Part shown: positions 13,863 to 24,968 of the stretch, one piece after another
How the letters are laid out: each line of letters starts with the position of its first letter
Numbering within the stretch: the stretch's first letter is position 1
Source: Capillidium heterosporum
Taxonomy: Eukaryota; Entomophthoromycota; Entomophthoromycetes; Entomophthorales; Capillidiaceae
Direction of reading: 5' to 3'
Assembly: GCA_016630905.1 (NCBI GenBank)
Contig: WBMQ01000004.1
Span: 1,426,001 to 1,490,000, forward strand
Length of the DNA: 64,000 bases
The notes under the pieces: generated by a model
The model's database searches: none
Told to the model about the DNA's origin: nothing
Seen by the model: only the letters and a program-made list of their open reading frames with translations
Position numbers and translations under genes: made by a program

Positions 13863-14596
13863 TTTGAATTTGAAGAGTACTTTACCATCTAAGCCAATTT
13901 ATATCTACTCAAATACACCAAATGATAGTAATCAAAGTCTAATATGACAGATATAAATCTGTAGCAAATAGTGTCACTAATTTTATATAATTATTTGATA
14001 ATAAAACAAGCTTTATCATATTACATTTTAGCATCATTATTCATTACATCCTAAGCTTATTAAAGCCAACCTATTTATTATCTATAGTAGGCTTTTCTAA
14101 ATTCTTTTTGGTGCTATTGTACATTTAGATAAATTTGAATTATTCCTTAATTTTTAAAATATAAGATAAAGCGTCACTCAAAAAGTATGCCAAAGTAAAG
14201 AAGTTTGTACAAGCATACAATATATTGGGTAACTTTATAAATTAGCCACTATTTAAAATGTATAGAACATGAATTTTATTTATTATGCAAAAGAAGGGTT
14301 AAGTTTCCATGTTTTGAAAGGCAACATTCACCTTTGAATTAGATTAATAAATCTCAAAAATATATCTCTCTAAGGAAAAGTGGGAGCAATTTCTATTTAT
14401 AGATAAAAGTAAATAGTAGCATAGTATATATTTAAAACAATAGCCTGCTAAAAACATAATTTCCAATATATCTAAAAAGCCAACTCTATACTTTTATTTG
14501 AAACAATCAAGAACGAGTTTAGCTACCTTTCTTGAGTAGTACATACACAATATCCACTAGAATATCAGAAAGGGAGCTTCGTAAAGCTACTTTATT
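13863..14596. other. Spacer between BTB gene and its decayed copy
   Basis: A+T-rich. At 14527-14596 the minus strand still shows, after an in-frame stop, a tail similar to the last 20 residues of the intact BTB protein, so the pseudogene probably extends a little into this stretch. Nothing else seen. Confidence 0.4.
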
Positions 14597-15452
14597 CTAT
14601 CTATGATCAATCAGTTCATCACAACTCTGTTTAACTGACTGAACTGGACTTCTTGAATTAGTATCACCACAAAGCTTCAACAGTTCGAAAGGGCTCTTGT
14701 CATTCAGTTTCATATATATCAACACTTTGAATATTCTATTCAACTTGCTGTATTCCCAAAGTGTACATTTTCCAAGGATCTCTATGCTATTTTGGATAGT
14801 AAATGGTTTTATAAACTCATAATCGATATCTTTAGTGCATATGTATTTGATTATTGTATATAGGCTCTTGAACTTGATAGCAACAGTTAATATCACCTTA
14901 GTTTCCACTTCCTTCAAGTTAGACATGAGCATCTTTTGGAAATACCTAGACTTGAAGCAGAGAAATACCCTATGGCTAAATATTACATTATGTAAATTGA
15001 CATATACATTTGCACTTCTATTTCCACCTTTATGGGATATAAATTTGACGTCCAAAAGACTAGAGATGTTGAACAGGTAGCTTGAAGCTTTACTTTTTTT
15101 GAAGTAATGGTGTTCCTTGCACTCTATAGATCAGCCAAAAAGGTAAGTTTCAACTCATGTCAATTTTGACGAATCTTGAGCACCCTATATTCTAAGAAAT
15201 TTAGATCAGCTATATAAAGCAAGAAAGCTTATCGAGGATAAATACATTCATATCTGATATGTCTTTGGGGTTGACTAGATAATTGGCACGAATATATGGT
15301 GTTCTTTGATTTGTATTAATACTATTGAAAATACTGTTTACATTTTGAAGCCTTACATTAGCATCGGAATAGCGAATTTTGAGCTGGTTTGGATTTTTTA
15401 TTTGATGGAACAGTATACAAGTTACAGTCAAAGATTTAGTATATATGTGCAT
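14597..15452 (-). pseudogene. Decayed copy of the neighbouring BTB gene
   Basis: Two minus-strand blocks match the intact BTB protein in order. The block at 15452-15210 has NPNQLKIRYSDANVRLQNV and LVNPKDISDMNVFILDK, like NPDQLKLCYFADGLKLKDV and SSKDVSDASAIVLEK. The block at 15055-14597 has LLDVKFISHKG, VIFSHRVFLCFKSRYFQKML and KLNDKSPFELLKLC. The second block has no ATG, I could not find splice sites that join the two in frame, and TAG at 14597-14599 cuts the protein before a residual tail that still resembles the C-terminus of the intact gene. This is best read as a pseudogene from a tandem duplication. A rapidly evolving but functional gene is less likely. Confidence 0.65.
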
Positions 15453-15892
15453 ATAGTTATCTTTTTTGTCCTTATAAGCCTTATGGATCCTAATCTTGGC
15501 AGTCCTATACTTTATATCTTGGTTTGAAAATGAGCCGCCATAATACTGGAATGAAATTGTGCATCGCTATTTAGACATCTTTTGTTTGAAGAACTCGAAG
15601 TTGCTTGAAGCTGAAATACTGGATACTTACCTATGAAAATAGCAAAGCCAATCATTACTTGGAGTTTAATAAACTCTAGCCCAAGAAAATATTTCTGGAT
15701 CGGTATTAGGGTTACTTCCCAGCTGATGATAAAAATAACAACTGAATTTGAAATTTGAAAAACTGATAAAACAATCTTAAAGATACATCTGAAAGAGAGT
15801 TCTAGATACACTAAATAAAAATAATCTAGGAGAAGCATGTACAAATATATGTTTAAGAATAAAAGTAAAATTTATATAATAAACTTAACCTT

Positions 15893-16138
15893 TCATGCTA
15901 AGCTTGCATCACATATCTCCTTCAACTTATTCAACTCCACTAATTCTTTATCTAGATCGTTTATGTTGAAAGCTAGTTCTAAATTGGAAAGGTTATCGTC
16001 ATCTAATATCAAAAAACGAAAAAATAAAGACATTAATTAGTGGCGCTTTAAATGTATATATTTACCTTTTAAATTTATAGCTTCTATCGAATTGATGATT
16101 TGAATGTCTTTTAATAGATCTTTTAGTTGGTAGCTCAT
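15893..16138 (-). CDS. Small two-exon gene encoding a 60-residue helical protein
   Basis: Minus strand, exons 16138-16066 and 16002-15893 with a 63-nt GT-AG intron (donor GTAAAT, acceptor ATATTAG) that keeps the frame exactly. The product is 60 residues. The start MSYQLKDLLKDIQIINS and the C-terminal ELVELNKLKEICDASLA are strongly helical and heptad-like, as in a short coiled-coil subunit of a larger complex. I recognise no family. It is too short to stand out as an ORF; the call rests on the intron, a start codon in frame, and Leu/Glu/Asp-rich composition unlike the surrounding A+T-rich DNA. The order BTB gene, BTB pseudogene, this gene suggests no functional link. Confidence 0.5.
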
Positions 16139-16961
16139 TAGATTGAAAGTTGAGTTAGAGAGATACAAGTTTCAAATCAGTGAACTAGAAAATGAGTCTC
16201 TCAGAGCTTCCAAATAAGGAAATACTTAAGGAGCTTTGAATCATGTCAAAATGATTTGGATAGACATCAACTTTCTTAATATAAGCTTAATGATATATTA
16301 GCTAGAGATTGCACTTCTATATACATAAAGTATAATGAAATTAATTTTAAATAGTTAGTATAATAGGTATGCAAGTAGTGTAGAAAATAGGTTCGAAATA
16401 AGAATCCATTATTATTAGCATTTTTTGTTACTGAGTATGTAGAAAAGCATGTAACATATGTGTTAAATCTCCAAGAGCTAAAGGTTAATATAATTAGTTA
16501 CACTATGTAGACTGAAATGGCCAGTTATATAACTATTAACATTAATTCACAAGATATGCCAAATTTAGCTTAAGAAAGAGGCTGATATTACTAATAAAAA
16601 GATACTTTCATTTACTATTTTATGTCATTGGTTTCCAGTACTAAAGTCAAGTATATCTTCGTATTAACATATCTGTCATATATTGCATAATCAGATATTA
16701 GAAACTATCCTATTTCACTTGAAATCTGCCTCTACGTATACGTTTTATAAAGAATATCAGGATAATCGATGGGATAGTAAAAATGAACAAAATTTGCAAG
16801 TTTGATTTACCGCTAAAAATACAAAGTCCTAGTAAATTATCAAACATACAGCTTTACCACCAAAAAAGACCACCTTTATGATCACCTAAAATTCTTTATA
16901 TAAATAAAAGTGATAAATACTAGATAGTTTAATTTTTACTATCGAAATTCAAATAAGACAG
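16139..16961. other. Intergenic, no gene recognised
   Basis: A+T-rich spacer upstream of the LPMO-like gene. The last 70 bp contain its TATA box. Nothing else identified. Confidence 0.5.
16897..16906 (+). promoter_or_regulatory. TATA box of the LPMO-like gene
   Basis: TATATAAATA lies 65 bp upstream of the ATG at 16962, a distance that leaves room for a transcription start and a short leader. Confidence 0.55.
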
Positions 16962-17708
16962 ATGAAATATCAGCTCCTAATGACGTTACTGATGTTAAGC
17001 ACAACTTTAAGCCACAGCAACCTACTCTTTCCAAAATCTCGAGGCAACAAAAGGTGGTGGGGGTTCTGTTCCAAAGGGTTAGGGTGCCCAGGCCCCTGTG
17101 AAAGTTCAAAACTGGATTCACCATTTCTAAGCGTTTATCACCAGAAAGAAATTTATAGACGTGGTCAAGTAATCGATGTAAGGTGGATGCGGTTGAACCA
17201 TCCCGGTGGCTTCATTAGATTAAGTTTAGTTCCTTTTGAGAAGAGCGATCAACCTAAAGAGTTCGACGATAATGTTCTACAGTTCAACTGCTTCGAATCC
17301 AAATGTAAGGAGTCGATTCAAAGTCAAATGTTGGGTAAGTTGAATGGTCCTGGGTCTACTATGTGCTCGACGACGTTGACGTTACCTAATCATCTCAAGG
17401 ATGGAAACTATACTTTACAGTGGACTTGGTTTGGCGGCGGAGTTTACTACGCCGATCAGAAGGCTGGGTTCGCAAACTATGTAAGCTGTTCGGACTTTGT
17501 AGTTAAAGGAGGTAACAAGTTGGAGTTGAGGAATAATACAAGTGGGAAGTTGGTCCCCAAGTTTAAAGGTGGCGATGCTTTAGGTTTGAACCATGGATGT
17601 AGGTACTGGAGTACCAATTCGGTTCACGGTTGTGAGAAGGGAGCTGAAGATGGCAATAAGAAGGGTTGTGGTTATGCTGGCGTAAAATTCGGTAGTCCAG
17701 TTTGGTAA
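16962..17708 (+). CDS. Secreted LPMO-like protein (lytic polysaccharide monooxygenase fold)
   Basis: Intronless, 248 residues. Residues 1-17 (MKYQLLMTLLMLSTTLS) form a signal peptide, and cleavage after Ser17 would expose His18. The mature start HSNLLFPKSRGN resembles the HxxLxxPxSR start of chitin- or cellulose-active LPMOs. A second candidate copper ligand is His80 in NHPGGFIRLSLVP. The segment WTWFGGGVYYADQKAGFANYVSCSDFVV fits the C-terminal part of the fold, with an aromatic residue available for the axial site. Many cysteines (about 10) point to disulfides. LPMOs use copper and O2 or H2O2 to cleave crystalline polysaccharide; chitin or cell-wall glucan would be natural substrates, but specificity cannot be read here. 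I cannot place it in an AA family; a non-catalytic binding role is possible. Confidence 0.75.
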   Translation: MKYQLLMTLLMLSTTLSHSNLLFPKSRGNKRWWGFCSKGLGCPGPCESSKLDSPFLSVYHQKEIYRRGQVIDVRWMRLNHPGGFIRLSLVPFEKSDQPKEFDDNVLQFNCFESKCKESIQSQMLGKLNGPGSTMCSTTLTLPNHLKDGNYTLQWTWFGGGVYYADQKAGFANYVSCSDFVVKGGNKLELRNNTSGKLVPKFKGGDALGLNHGCRYWSTNSVHGCEKGAEDGNKKGCGYAGVKFGSPVW

Positions 17709-17889
17709 AGTGATTGTTGCTACAAAAGTTTAATATAATAAATTTAATGTTTATAGTATATAAAACGTACTATCAATTAATATATATAACTTTTTAATAT
17801 ATGATGTAAAGGTATATTGTGGTAACTTTTTAAATACTATATCGAATTGGAAACTTGATGTTGCATATACTAACAGATGGAAGGACCTG

Positions 17890-18716
17890 TCAGTACTCAC
17901 TAGGCACTTGGTCCATATCCCCATCAGTATATTTGGAGTTAACAGCTTTGATCCAATCGATTTCAAGGCGGAAGGGTCCAGGCTGACAATCCAGTAGAGC
18001 AATACCTACCGTCTTAACTCTCTCCCTAAACATCTCCAACTGTTGGACCTCGACGTTACCGTCATTTGTTAAAATGAATTGATTGAAAGGAATCTAAAAA
18101 TAAATTGATAAATAAAACTATAAGCTACTATATTTACCAAAACAGTTTCCCAGACTTCGGGCTGCCTAATGAAAAGTCTATGTTGGTAGAGATCGTTAGG
18201 TATTAGACTGTCGGTCTGCAAGTTGACAGTGAACCTTCGCAGCTGACCGTTAATACCCCTATAATCCTTCAACTTGACTTTTAAGGCCAGGTACCTAAAA
18301 GGCAAGGTGTCGAAGACATCCGAACCCAACATACCGTAGTCCTTGACTACATTACGCATGGCCGCATATCCATTGACTTTAACCTCCATATGGTTAGGTA
18401 GATGGGAAGACAGGTAGCCGCTGAACACACCTACGTGCCCTTTGACCTCTAATTTGGCATTAGATTTACCACCTATGTCGGCATCACAACCTACTATCCA
18501 ATTCTCATGTAGGTTGGCTTGAGTTGTATTTCTAAAATCTAACATGTGGAGTTCGTTTCGTTTATCTAATAGCTCTTCCAAACTTAAGGCTGTAAATTAA
18601 ATTTTTAAAAGGAAATGGTTTTAATATCATTTAGTTCTTATATAAAAACTACCTTTACTGGCCTCTCTTTGGATCTTATTTTTGGACTGCTTGAAAAAAT
18701 GAGATAGTAAGGACAT
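17890..18716 (-). CDS. CIA30: Complex I intermediate-associated protein 30 (CIA30/NDUFAF1)
   Basis: Three minus-strand exons, 18716-18653, 18589-18138 and 18093-17890, with 63- and 44-nt introns, give 239 residues. CIA30 is an assembly factor for mitochondrial respiratory complex I, acting on the membrane arm intermediate. Recognisable family segments are GHVGVFSGYLSSHLP, the galactose-binding-like core (FDTLPFRYLALKVKL ... YRGINGQLRRFTVNLQT), PEVWETVLIPFNQF, and the C-terminal VGIALLDCQPGPFRLEIDWIKAV. The short N-terminus MSLLSHFFKQSKNKIQR is basic and could serve in mitochondrial targeting. Its presence implies that the organism keeps a complex I. It is convergent with the LPMO-like gene, 181 bp apart. 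Confidence 0.88.
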
Positions 18717-19675
18717 CTTCCTGCAGCTGTCTAGTTGGAGTAGTTTGAGCTGGATATCTAAACAAACTTTTTATCTTGATCGAAATCTTGAAACTTGTGT
18801 CATCTTAGAAAACTGGTTTGAATGCTATTGGCCATAAAATAACATAAATCTAGGAAGAATTGGATAGTTCATAATTGCACAATTTTATCAAGTATAGTTG
18901 CTTACTTTTGTAGCTAAAAGCCCACAACTATATACTATATCTTTGTATAATAAAAGCTATAAAATGATGCATTATTTAAGATTGATTTTGCAATATATTT
19001 TAAAACTATACTTTTATTGTGTTTAATAAAAATATTAATATATTAGCTAACTTAATACAAACACTATTTAGTAGTATAGTAAATTGTAACTAGATGTATA
19101 ATTTTAAAAGAGCAATCCTATTATAAGATATATTTCAAATAGTTTATATCTATATGTGTTCTATAATGCATTTTATCATATACTACCTCTATATAACTAA
19201 AGCAGAGTTGTTTTGCCATACTACACTTTTCTTTTTTATATAGTTTAATTTCTCTCAACTGAAAGTAATAACACACTTTATACTCAAGTATATAGCAAAA
19301 GTACCGACATAATAAGTAACCGCCTTACCTAAATAACATGCGCTCTTAAATATATAAACTATATGTAATAATCATCATAACCTTGTTTAACTCATTAAAA
19401 ATATGATCAATATATGACATTTCTGATAATTCTGAGTAACTACGCTGCATTTCTTTTGGAACGTAGTACTTTTGCATTACCAAAGGATAAAAAGTCATAA
19501 AAGATATGGTGTATTTTGATAGGATAGGCAAGTTGGATCACTCCAACTATTAATCAACTATGTACAATAAATAAAATATATAACATATGAAATTTTATAC
19601 TTTAGAGCACATATTGATCAAGTTCATCAAAATTACTATAAAATAAAGCCCAAATTAAACTTTACCACCCATAAG
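18717..19675. other. Intergenic, no gene recognised
   Basis: Very A+T-rich spacer. Just before 19676 a TATAAAATAAAG-like element (around 19637-19648) suggests the remains of the promoter of the dead peptidase gene. Nothing else seen. Confidence 0.45.
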
Positions 19676-21402
19676 ATGAAGTTTCCTACAGCAGTAATCC
19701 AGTTGGCTGTCCTATATGCTTTATCAATAGCCTAAGCAACCATACAATAACCCTTTATCAACTTTTTAATAGATTTAACGTTATCTATTATATAAAGCTA
19801 ATCAAATATAGAGTAAGCATCATAGTTGCCAAATCATAGCTTAGAAAAAAGTCCAAAAGTACGTTTTATTAGAGGGCAAAGCTGGTGTCCTAAGTGTTGT
19901 AACGAGGCCTTTCATAGCTGCACCATTTGGTTCAAGCAAAAAAGTCCAAATTCATCAAGTACAATCGAGTTGTTTTATAAATCAGAAAAGAAACCTGTCA
20001 ATTACATCTGCATTTCAAAAAATGTTGCCCAGCCTCTTCTACAAGATAACTCAAAAATCGATGCTGCAGAACCCAAAGTTTGCAAGATTGTCAACAGTGG
20101 CAATCCAAAGAATCGTATCGCATTATATTTATGAAGGGTGGTTACCAAATCTCAGAAATGGAAAAAACTTTAACATCGCACATCTAGTTAAAAATATGCT
20201 CAAAGGAGCTACATTTAAGTTGTGACTATCGCTATTCAACATTTAGGCCATCTACATCGAATTGAAAGACTCAAATATCAAGCACGACGGTTCTAAAGAT
20301 ATTCTCTCCAAGTTATCGCAGCGTCAAAACCAACTGTGAGATGCATTTTCTAATAATGAAACTTACAGCCAACAAATCTGTAAATTAATCGGACTAAACA
20401 CCTGCAACTACCCAGTCTTGATCGGTAACAATGATTACTATGATAGGTTAGGTAAGGAATTCGTAGTTATAATTAGATCCCCCAAGTCGAGAACTTTAGT
20501 TTTAAAGCACGATATAAAGCATAACTTCATCGATGTAGGTAAAAAATACGAGAATGGATCCTACTGGAAGGTCAATACGATATCCTCACTATTCAAAATA
20601 GAGTAGAAAAACTGGCTATCGAGTCCACTGAGAGTGAAGGTTTTACTTGTGCTGGATGAAGCTCATGGTAGATCTAAGCAGTGATCTCAAGTTTTACAAC
20701 TCCACTTCAGACGTTATTTAAAAGTGGCAGCATCCGTTAGTTTCAGTGACGGTTGTTGGACAACCTAATTTTCTAGTTTAGTTTAAAAGCAAAGTCCTAG
20801 TTTGGAAATCCAATGGTAGTGACGATTGAGTTTTATGATTAATAGAGTAATCCGGGTTTGAGCCCATATCAATATATTTTTACAATTCATTCAAATCCAA
20901 ATCAACTAACCAAGATATCAAGCGTTTTATAGCTAACATCAAACTTCTTGAACTTAGTGAAATAAGTACCATGTTGATTTCAGATACATCCTGGCCTATC
21001 TTACCTTTAGTTATGGTGAGCGTAAGATTTTAGATCTATTAGCTATGGATGCCTGATGCGAAAAATGATTCACAATGCCATCTGCAGCGTATGTAAGGAA
21101 GGTATATAGCACCAGCTCCTGAACCGAATATCTCTTATCGACGACGCTAAGGTAGCTGCTAGTTCCATAGCCGTTGTCACCCTCAGCTTTAGATCCAAAC
21201 AACCTGCTAGTAACGAAGTAAAGGGTAGAAAGTTAGATATCCGTTGGTCTTTGAACGATCAGGAACAGCTACAGTATAAAGATTTGGTTGCAATCGAATC
21301 CTCATATAAAAGAAACTGGATCGTTATCGTCAAGTTCGTCTCACCAGAGATCCGATTTGACTCCAATAACTTGACCAAGGATAACAAGCCCCTTACCATT
21401 TA
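19676..21402 (+). pseudogene. Decayed secreted M64-family metallopeptidase gene
   Basis: A signal-peptide start (MKFPTAVIQLAVLYALSIA) at 19676 runs straight into TAA. Further on, peptidase M64 (IgA-peptidase-like) landmarks appear in shifting frames. RLGKEFVVIIRSPKSRTLVL and KHDIKHNFIDVGKKYENGSY (20448-20567) match the region normally holding the HExxH zinc site, here changed to HDIKH at 20508-20522. YGCLMRKM and ICSVCKEG, then LLNRISLIDDA (about 21041-21150), match the family's C-terminal part, and an open tail ends at 21402. In-frame stops (20605-20607 and several between 20620 and 21090) and frame changes cannot all be explained by introns. In living family members the site is HELGH; loss of the catalytic Glu plus the stops marks a pseudogene. 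Confidence 0.7.
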
Positions 21403-21964
21403 AAAATAAAATCTTATTCTATTCAAAAGAATATAGTGTACACTATAGCAATTATATTCAAATAGTCTTGATAGCCTATTAATAAGATCTAGTCTATTAA
21501 TGGAATTTCAGCTACTACTTGCTGGCAACATGCATAATGAAGTATATCACCAGTGTATATATTTAATATTGCTACTCAAAGCATGTATGAATTAATGTCC
21601 TAGTATGTATATATACCTATATAATTAAGTTGCAGCTATTTATGCATATCTATGAAAACACTATGAATTAGTGGCCATATCATGTAAATATTATAATAAA
21701 AAGTAGCATTATATATTAATATTAAAACTAAGCTAGCAAATATATATTATACATACTTAAATATTTATTGATTATACATCAAATAATTCCATTAAAACAC
21801 AATTACTATTGTACAAGGATACAGTAAAGCACTTACCTGCGCTTTGACCGAAAGATGTAGGAGGATAAAAATACATGGGATATTTAATATAATGAGTATT
21901 GGTGCTATACAGGAAATATATATACTAATTACGATACGTAGTAGACCATCATATTGGATTCTAC
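21403..21964. other. 3' spacer, no gene recognised
   Basis: A+T-rich region between the dead peptidase gene and the 3' end of the kinase gene. Nothing recognised. Confidence 0.5.
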
Positions 21965-22984
21965 TTAGCAACCATCGGGTTGGTGTTTGAAGTTCAGGAG
22001 GTAGGGGTGGGCTAAAGCTTGGGGAGCCGACATACGTTTAGCTGGGTTGTAACAGACACAGGCTTTCAGAAATGTAATGGCATGAATATCCCCCTCCAGC
22101 TGTGGGACCAAGTCTTCGATATCACTTAGTGGGTGGAACTCAAAGGTTTTGGGGTTCCAGCGCGGCAACTTGACGACGCCAGGCCAAGTGAACTGGGGGG
22201 AGCCTATGGAGCGAATAATCATCTTCAGTTGATCAAAATCAGTAGTACCTAAAGCCGGGAATAGAGGGCGACCTAGGTAAAGTTCACCCAGCACGCAACC
22301 GACCGACCACATATCGACGCGACTGCCATAGACTGTACTCCCCAGTAAAAGTTCGGGTGGACGATACCACTGGGTGATAACCTGCTCAGTGTACTTGAAG
22401 TCTTTGGTCTTGGGTAACAGTTTGCGAGCCAGTCCAAAGTCGCCCAGCTTGAGCCTTCCTCCCTTGGTCAGGAGTAGGTTTTGAGGCTTGACGTCGCGGT
22501 GGACAATACGCTTGGAGCGACAGTAGTCCAAAGCACTTACCAAATCGAAGATGAAACTCTTTATCAAGTCGGGTGCAATGTCTCTGTTGCGATTACGTTC
22601 GATAAACTGACCCAAGTCCATGTCCAAGAATTCAAAGACCAAATTCATAGTGTTGGGTCCACGGTAGACATCGAACATCTCTACCAAATTGATATGCTTA
22701 CCGAGCTCACGGTTGATGCTTATTTCGCGGATGATGGTTGGAGTCAGCCCGTCGTTCTCATCGAGTTTTAAAACTTTGATTGCGACTACCGTCTCCTTGT
22801 TGGTGTTGGAACTGGAGTTGACGTTGGAATCACTTTTTTCCTTTGTAGATTCCTTACTTAACGTAGCTGTCGGGCTCCCTTTGATGATGGCTTTGAAAAC
22901 CGACGCGTAAGCTCCCTCCCCAAGCTTCTCCTTGAACTCGTACAGATGCTTCGGAGATTGCTGTAGGCCCACCATCACGTTCAA
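21965..22984 (-). CDS. Cyclin-dependent protein kinase (CDK5/Pho85-like)
   Basis: Intronless, 339 residues, a complete Ser/Thr kinase domain of the CDK group. Glycine loop LGEGAYASV (21-29), ATP lysine in VVAIKVLKL (Lys70), PSTAIRE-position helix PTIIREIS (82-89), catalytic HRDVKPQN (162-169), DFGLAR (182-187), activation segment KYTEQVITQWYRPPELLLG with T-loop Thr199, and DMWSVGCVLGELYLGRPLFP. The cyclin-binding helix is not the canonical PSTAIRE, closer to Pho85/CDK5-type variants, so I leave the symbol empty. An odd Ser/Thr/Asn/Lys-rich insertion of about 30 residues (35-64) sits between the glycine loop and the ATP lysine, where CDKs normally have a short beta turn. It could be a regulatory phosphorylation loop or an unspliced in-frame intron. 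Confidence 0.88.
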   Translation of the reverse strand: MNVMVGLQQSPKHLYEFKEKLGEGAYASVFKAIIKGSPTATLSKESTKEKSDSNVNSSSNTNKETVVAIKVLKLDENDGLTPTIIREISINRELGKHINLVEMFDVYRGPNTMNLVFEFLDMDLGQFIERNRNRDIAPDLIKSFIFDLVSALDYCRSKRIVHRDVKPQNLLLTKGGRLKLGDFGLARKLLPKTKDFKYTEQVITQWYRPPELLLGSTVYGSRVDMWSVGCVLGELYLGRPLFPALGTTDFDQLKMIIRSIGSPQFTWPGVVKLPRWNPKTFEFHPLSDIEDLVPQLEGDIHAITFLKACVCYNPAKRMSAPQALAHPYLLNFKHQPDGC

Positions 22985-23920
22985 CTTTAACAGCTTAAGG
23001 AATTGATCAACTCAAATTTTAAAGGATAATCCAAATCACTTTTGCTGGGATACGTCAATAGTATCCAATTAAAGCAAGGTAAACCTAGTCACTGGTTTAA
23101 ATTGAGTAAGGGATTTAGAGTAGTTTAATTCCTCAGAGTTTATGTTTTTGGGAAAATTGGACTAACGACTAATTGGGATCGGTGCTAACTATATGCAGAT
23201 AGAGCTTTAGGCTTGCAAGGTAGCAAAAAGACCAAGTCTTGAAGTCAAATATATCGGCTTTTTAGGAATCTATACTGTCCTAGAATTCTTCCCTCTGGTG
23301 AGATGACCATCTATCAAAAACACATTCGTAGTAAACTTTAAGTAATGCTACTCATCCCTTTATACATCCAATTTGCAAAGCACTGTCATTATAAATTTAT
23401 GTATTTGCATATGCTATAAAGTAAATGTATAACTGTATTTATATTTGACCATCATCTGATGCTTTATTTGCTCTTATCCCAGCTAACCTATTGCATATTT
23501 CATTAAATAAACATGCAGACACCGAAAATTATACAAATTCAATATCAACAGGAGGCAAGTTTAATAGCAAAGTAATAAAAGGTTAGAAGTAGAACAGACA
23601 GTTAGGAAGGGACTAGGGATAAAGGGTAGTGGATGTGAAGATAGACCATATTCTTGGCCATATACTTTCAATCTTAAAGACAAGCGAACTTACATGGAAA
23701 TTTGGTTAATTACATCTAAGGAAGGAATAAAACGTATTGCAACGTTGGTTAAGATATCGCATCGAAAAATCTTGGTGTATATACCAAAGGGAAAGTCTAT
23801 GCTACCTACCACTTCTATCTCTAAAAAATGGATAGATCTGAAGACGACATTACGTATCACCTCGATAACTGATGGACGTATGTGCACTCTTTAAAATCTC
23901 AAATTAAAGTTGGAGAGGAG
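22985..23920. other. Intergenic, no gene recognised
   Basis: Upstream region of the kinase gene and 3' flank of the coiled-coil gene. A 66-codon frame at 23694-23894 has no recognisable similarity and is not called. Confidence 0.45.
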
Positions 23921-24968
23921 CTAGAGGGGTACTACGTTTGGTAAAACTTTTCCACCGTTGATGTGCGAGGTGAAGCTTAAAGCTGACTTTGCGTCGTCGA
24001 TCATGAGGTCCATCTTCTTAAACAGGCGGTTGAACTGCTCGTTGTCGGGGCTATTTTCACTACCATCGTCCTATATAGCATATTAGTTGGTAGTTGTGGA
24101 AACGTAAAAACGAGTATAAGATGTATAAACACTTACGGAGACATCTTCCTCTTCTATAGGGGAGTTCCTAGACGTGTCAGTGACCCCAGCATTTAGCCTT
24201 TAAAAATTAACATTGCTATAAAAAACAATTTGAATTACCTCCTTATATTAATCTTCAAGGTTTCGATCTCTTGGCCCTGCTGTCGAACTTTGGTCTCGAG
24301 GACTTGGTTGATGGCTAGCAGTGACTTGTTGGATATCTCAAGGTCGAGAATCTATTTAAGAATATATATTTAATTTTATACCAAAGAAAAAATACTTTGC
24401 GGTTAACTCTTGCTTCCACCGCATAATTGCTAGATATGTCACTAGAAACGTCGGTATGGGTATCTCTATCTGACAGGTCGCTTGAATTGCCAGAGATATT
24501 GGATTCGTTGTCGCTCTCCATCTCCTCTCTTTCGTCCTGACCTGATTTTTGAAAAAATTGATTGAGTACCTGCTGGATAGGCTGGGGTAGGGCATGGTGC
24601 TGTGGAGAATTGGGAGGTGACCTGATGTTGAAAGGGGTAACTGGTTCATTGGCAAAACTAGAGTTCTGGCTTGTAGAGGTCTTGGTAGTTGGTCGGTTGG
24701 GCTGAAAGGTGACACCAGGCCGTACCACTTGGTTTAAATTGACAGTTGCCCTTGACACTTTGGAAGTCGTAGAACTTACGGTGGATGGGGTTGTTCTAGT
24801 TTTAGTATTGGAATTGATGTTACTGTTGTTATGGTTCTGACTCGGTTTTATGACGGTTATGTTGCTACCAATCTTGGCCTTAGCTTTGGGTACTAGACTT
24901 GGGTTCGGATCAAACGAACTGGCTGTCAGTATATTAGCCCTGTTTACTTTGGCCTTTGGTGTTGTCAT
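23921..24968 (-). CDS. Low-complexity protein with C-terminal coiled coil, function unknown
   Basis: Four minus-strand exons, 24968-24396, 24351-24239, 24197-24137 and 24070-23921, with introns of 44, 41 and 66 nt, all GT-AG and frame-keeping, give 298 residues. The N-terminal 190 residues are disordered and rich in Ser, Thr, Asn and Pro, with an acidic patch near 150-175 (DEREEMESDNESN). A coiled coil follows (about 192-228: LDLEISNKSLLAINQVLE and KVRQQGQEIETLK), then an acidic stretch and the helical end FNRLFKKMDLMIDDAKSAL. I recall that fungal proteins of unknown function share an EISNxSLLAIN-like motif at the start of a coiled coil, but cannot name a role. A scaffold or adaptor is a guess. 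No signal peptide or membrane segment. Confidence 0.72.

Noticed and set aside
15512-15844. 110-codon hydrophobic minus-strand frame
   Set aside because: Random A+T-rich translation (Phe, Ile and Leu runs) with no domain, no intron support and no link to neighbouring genes.
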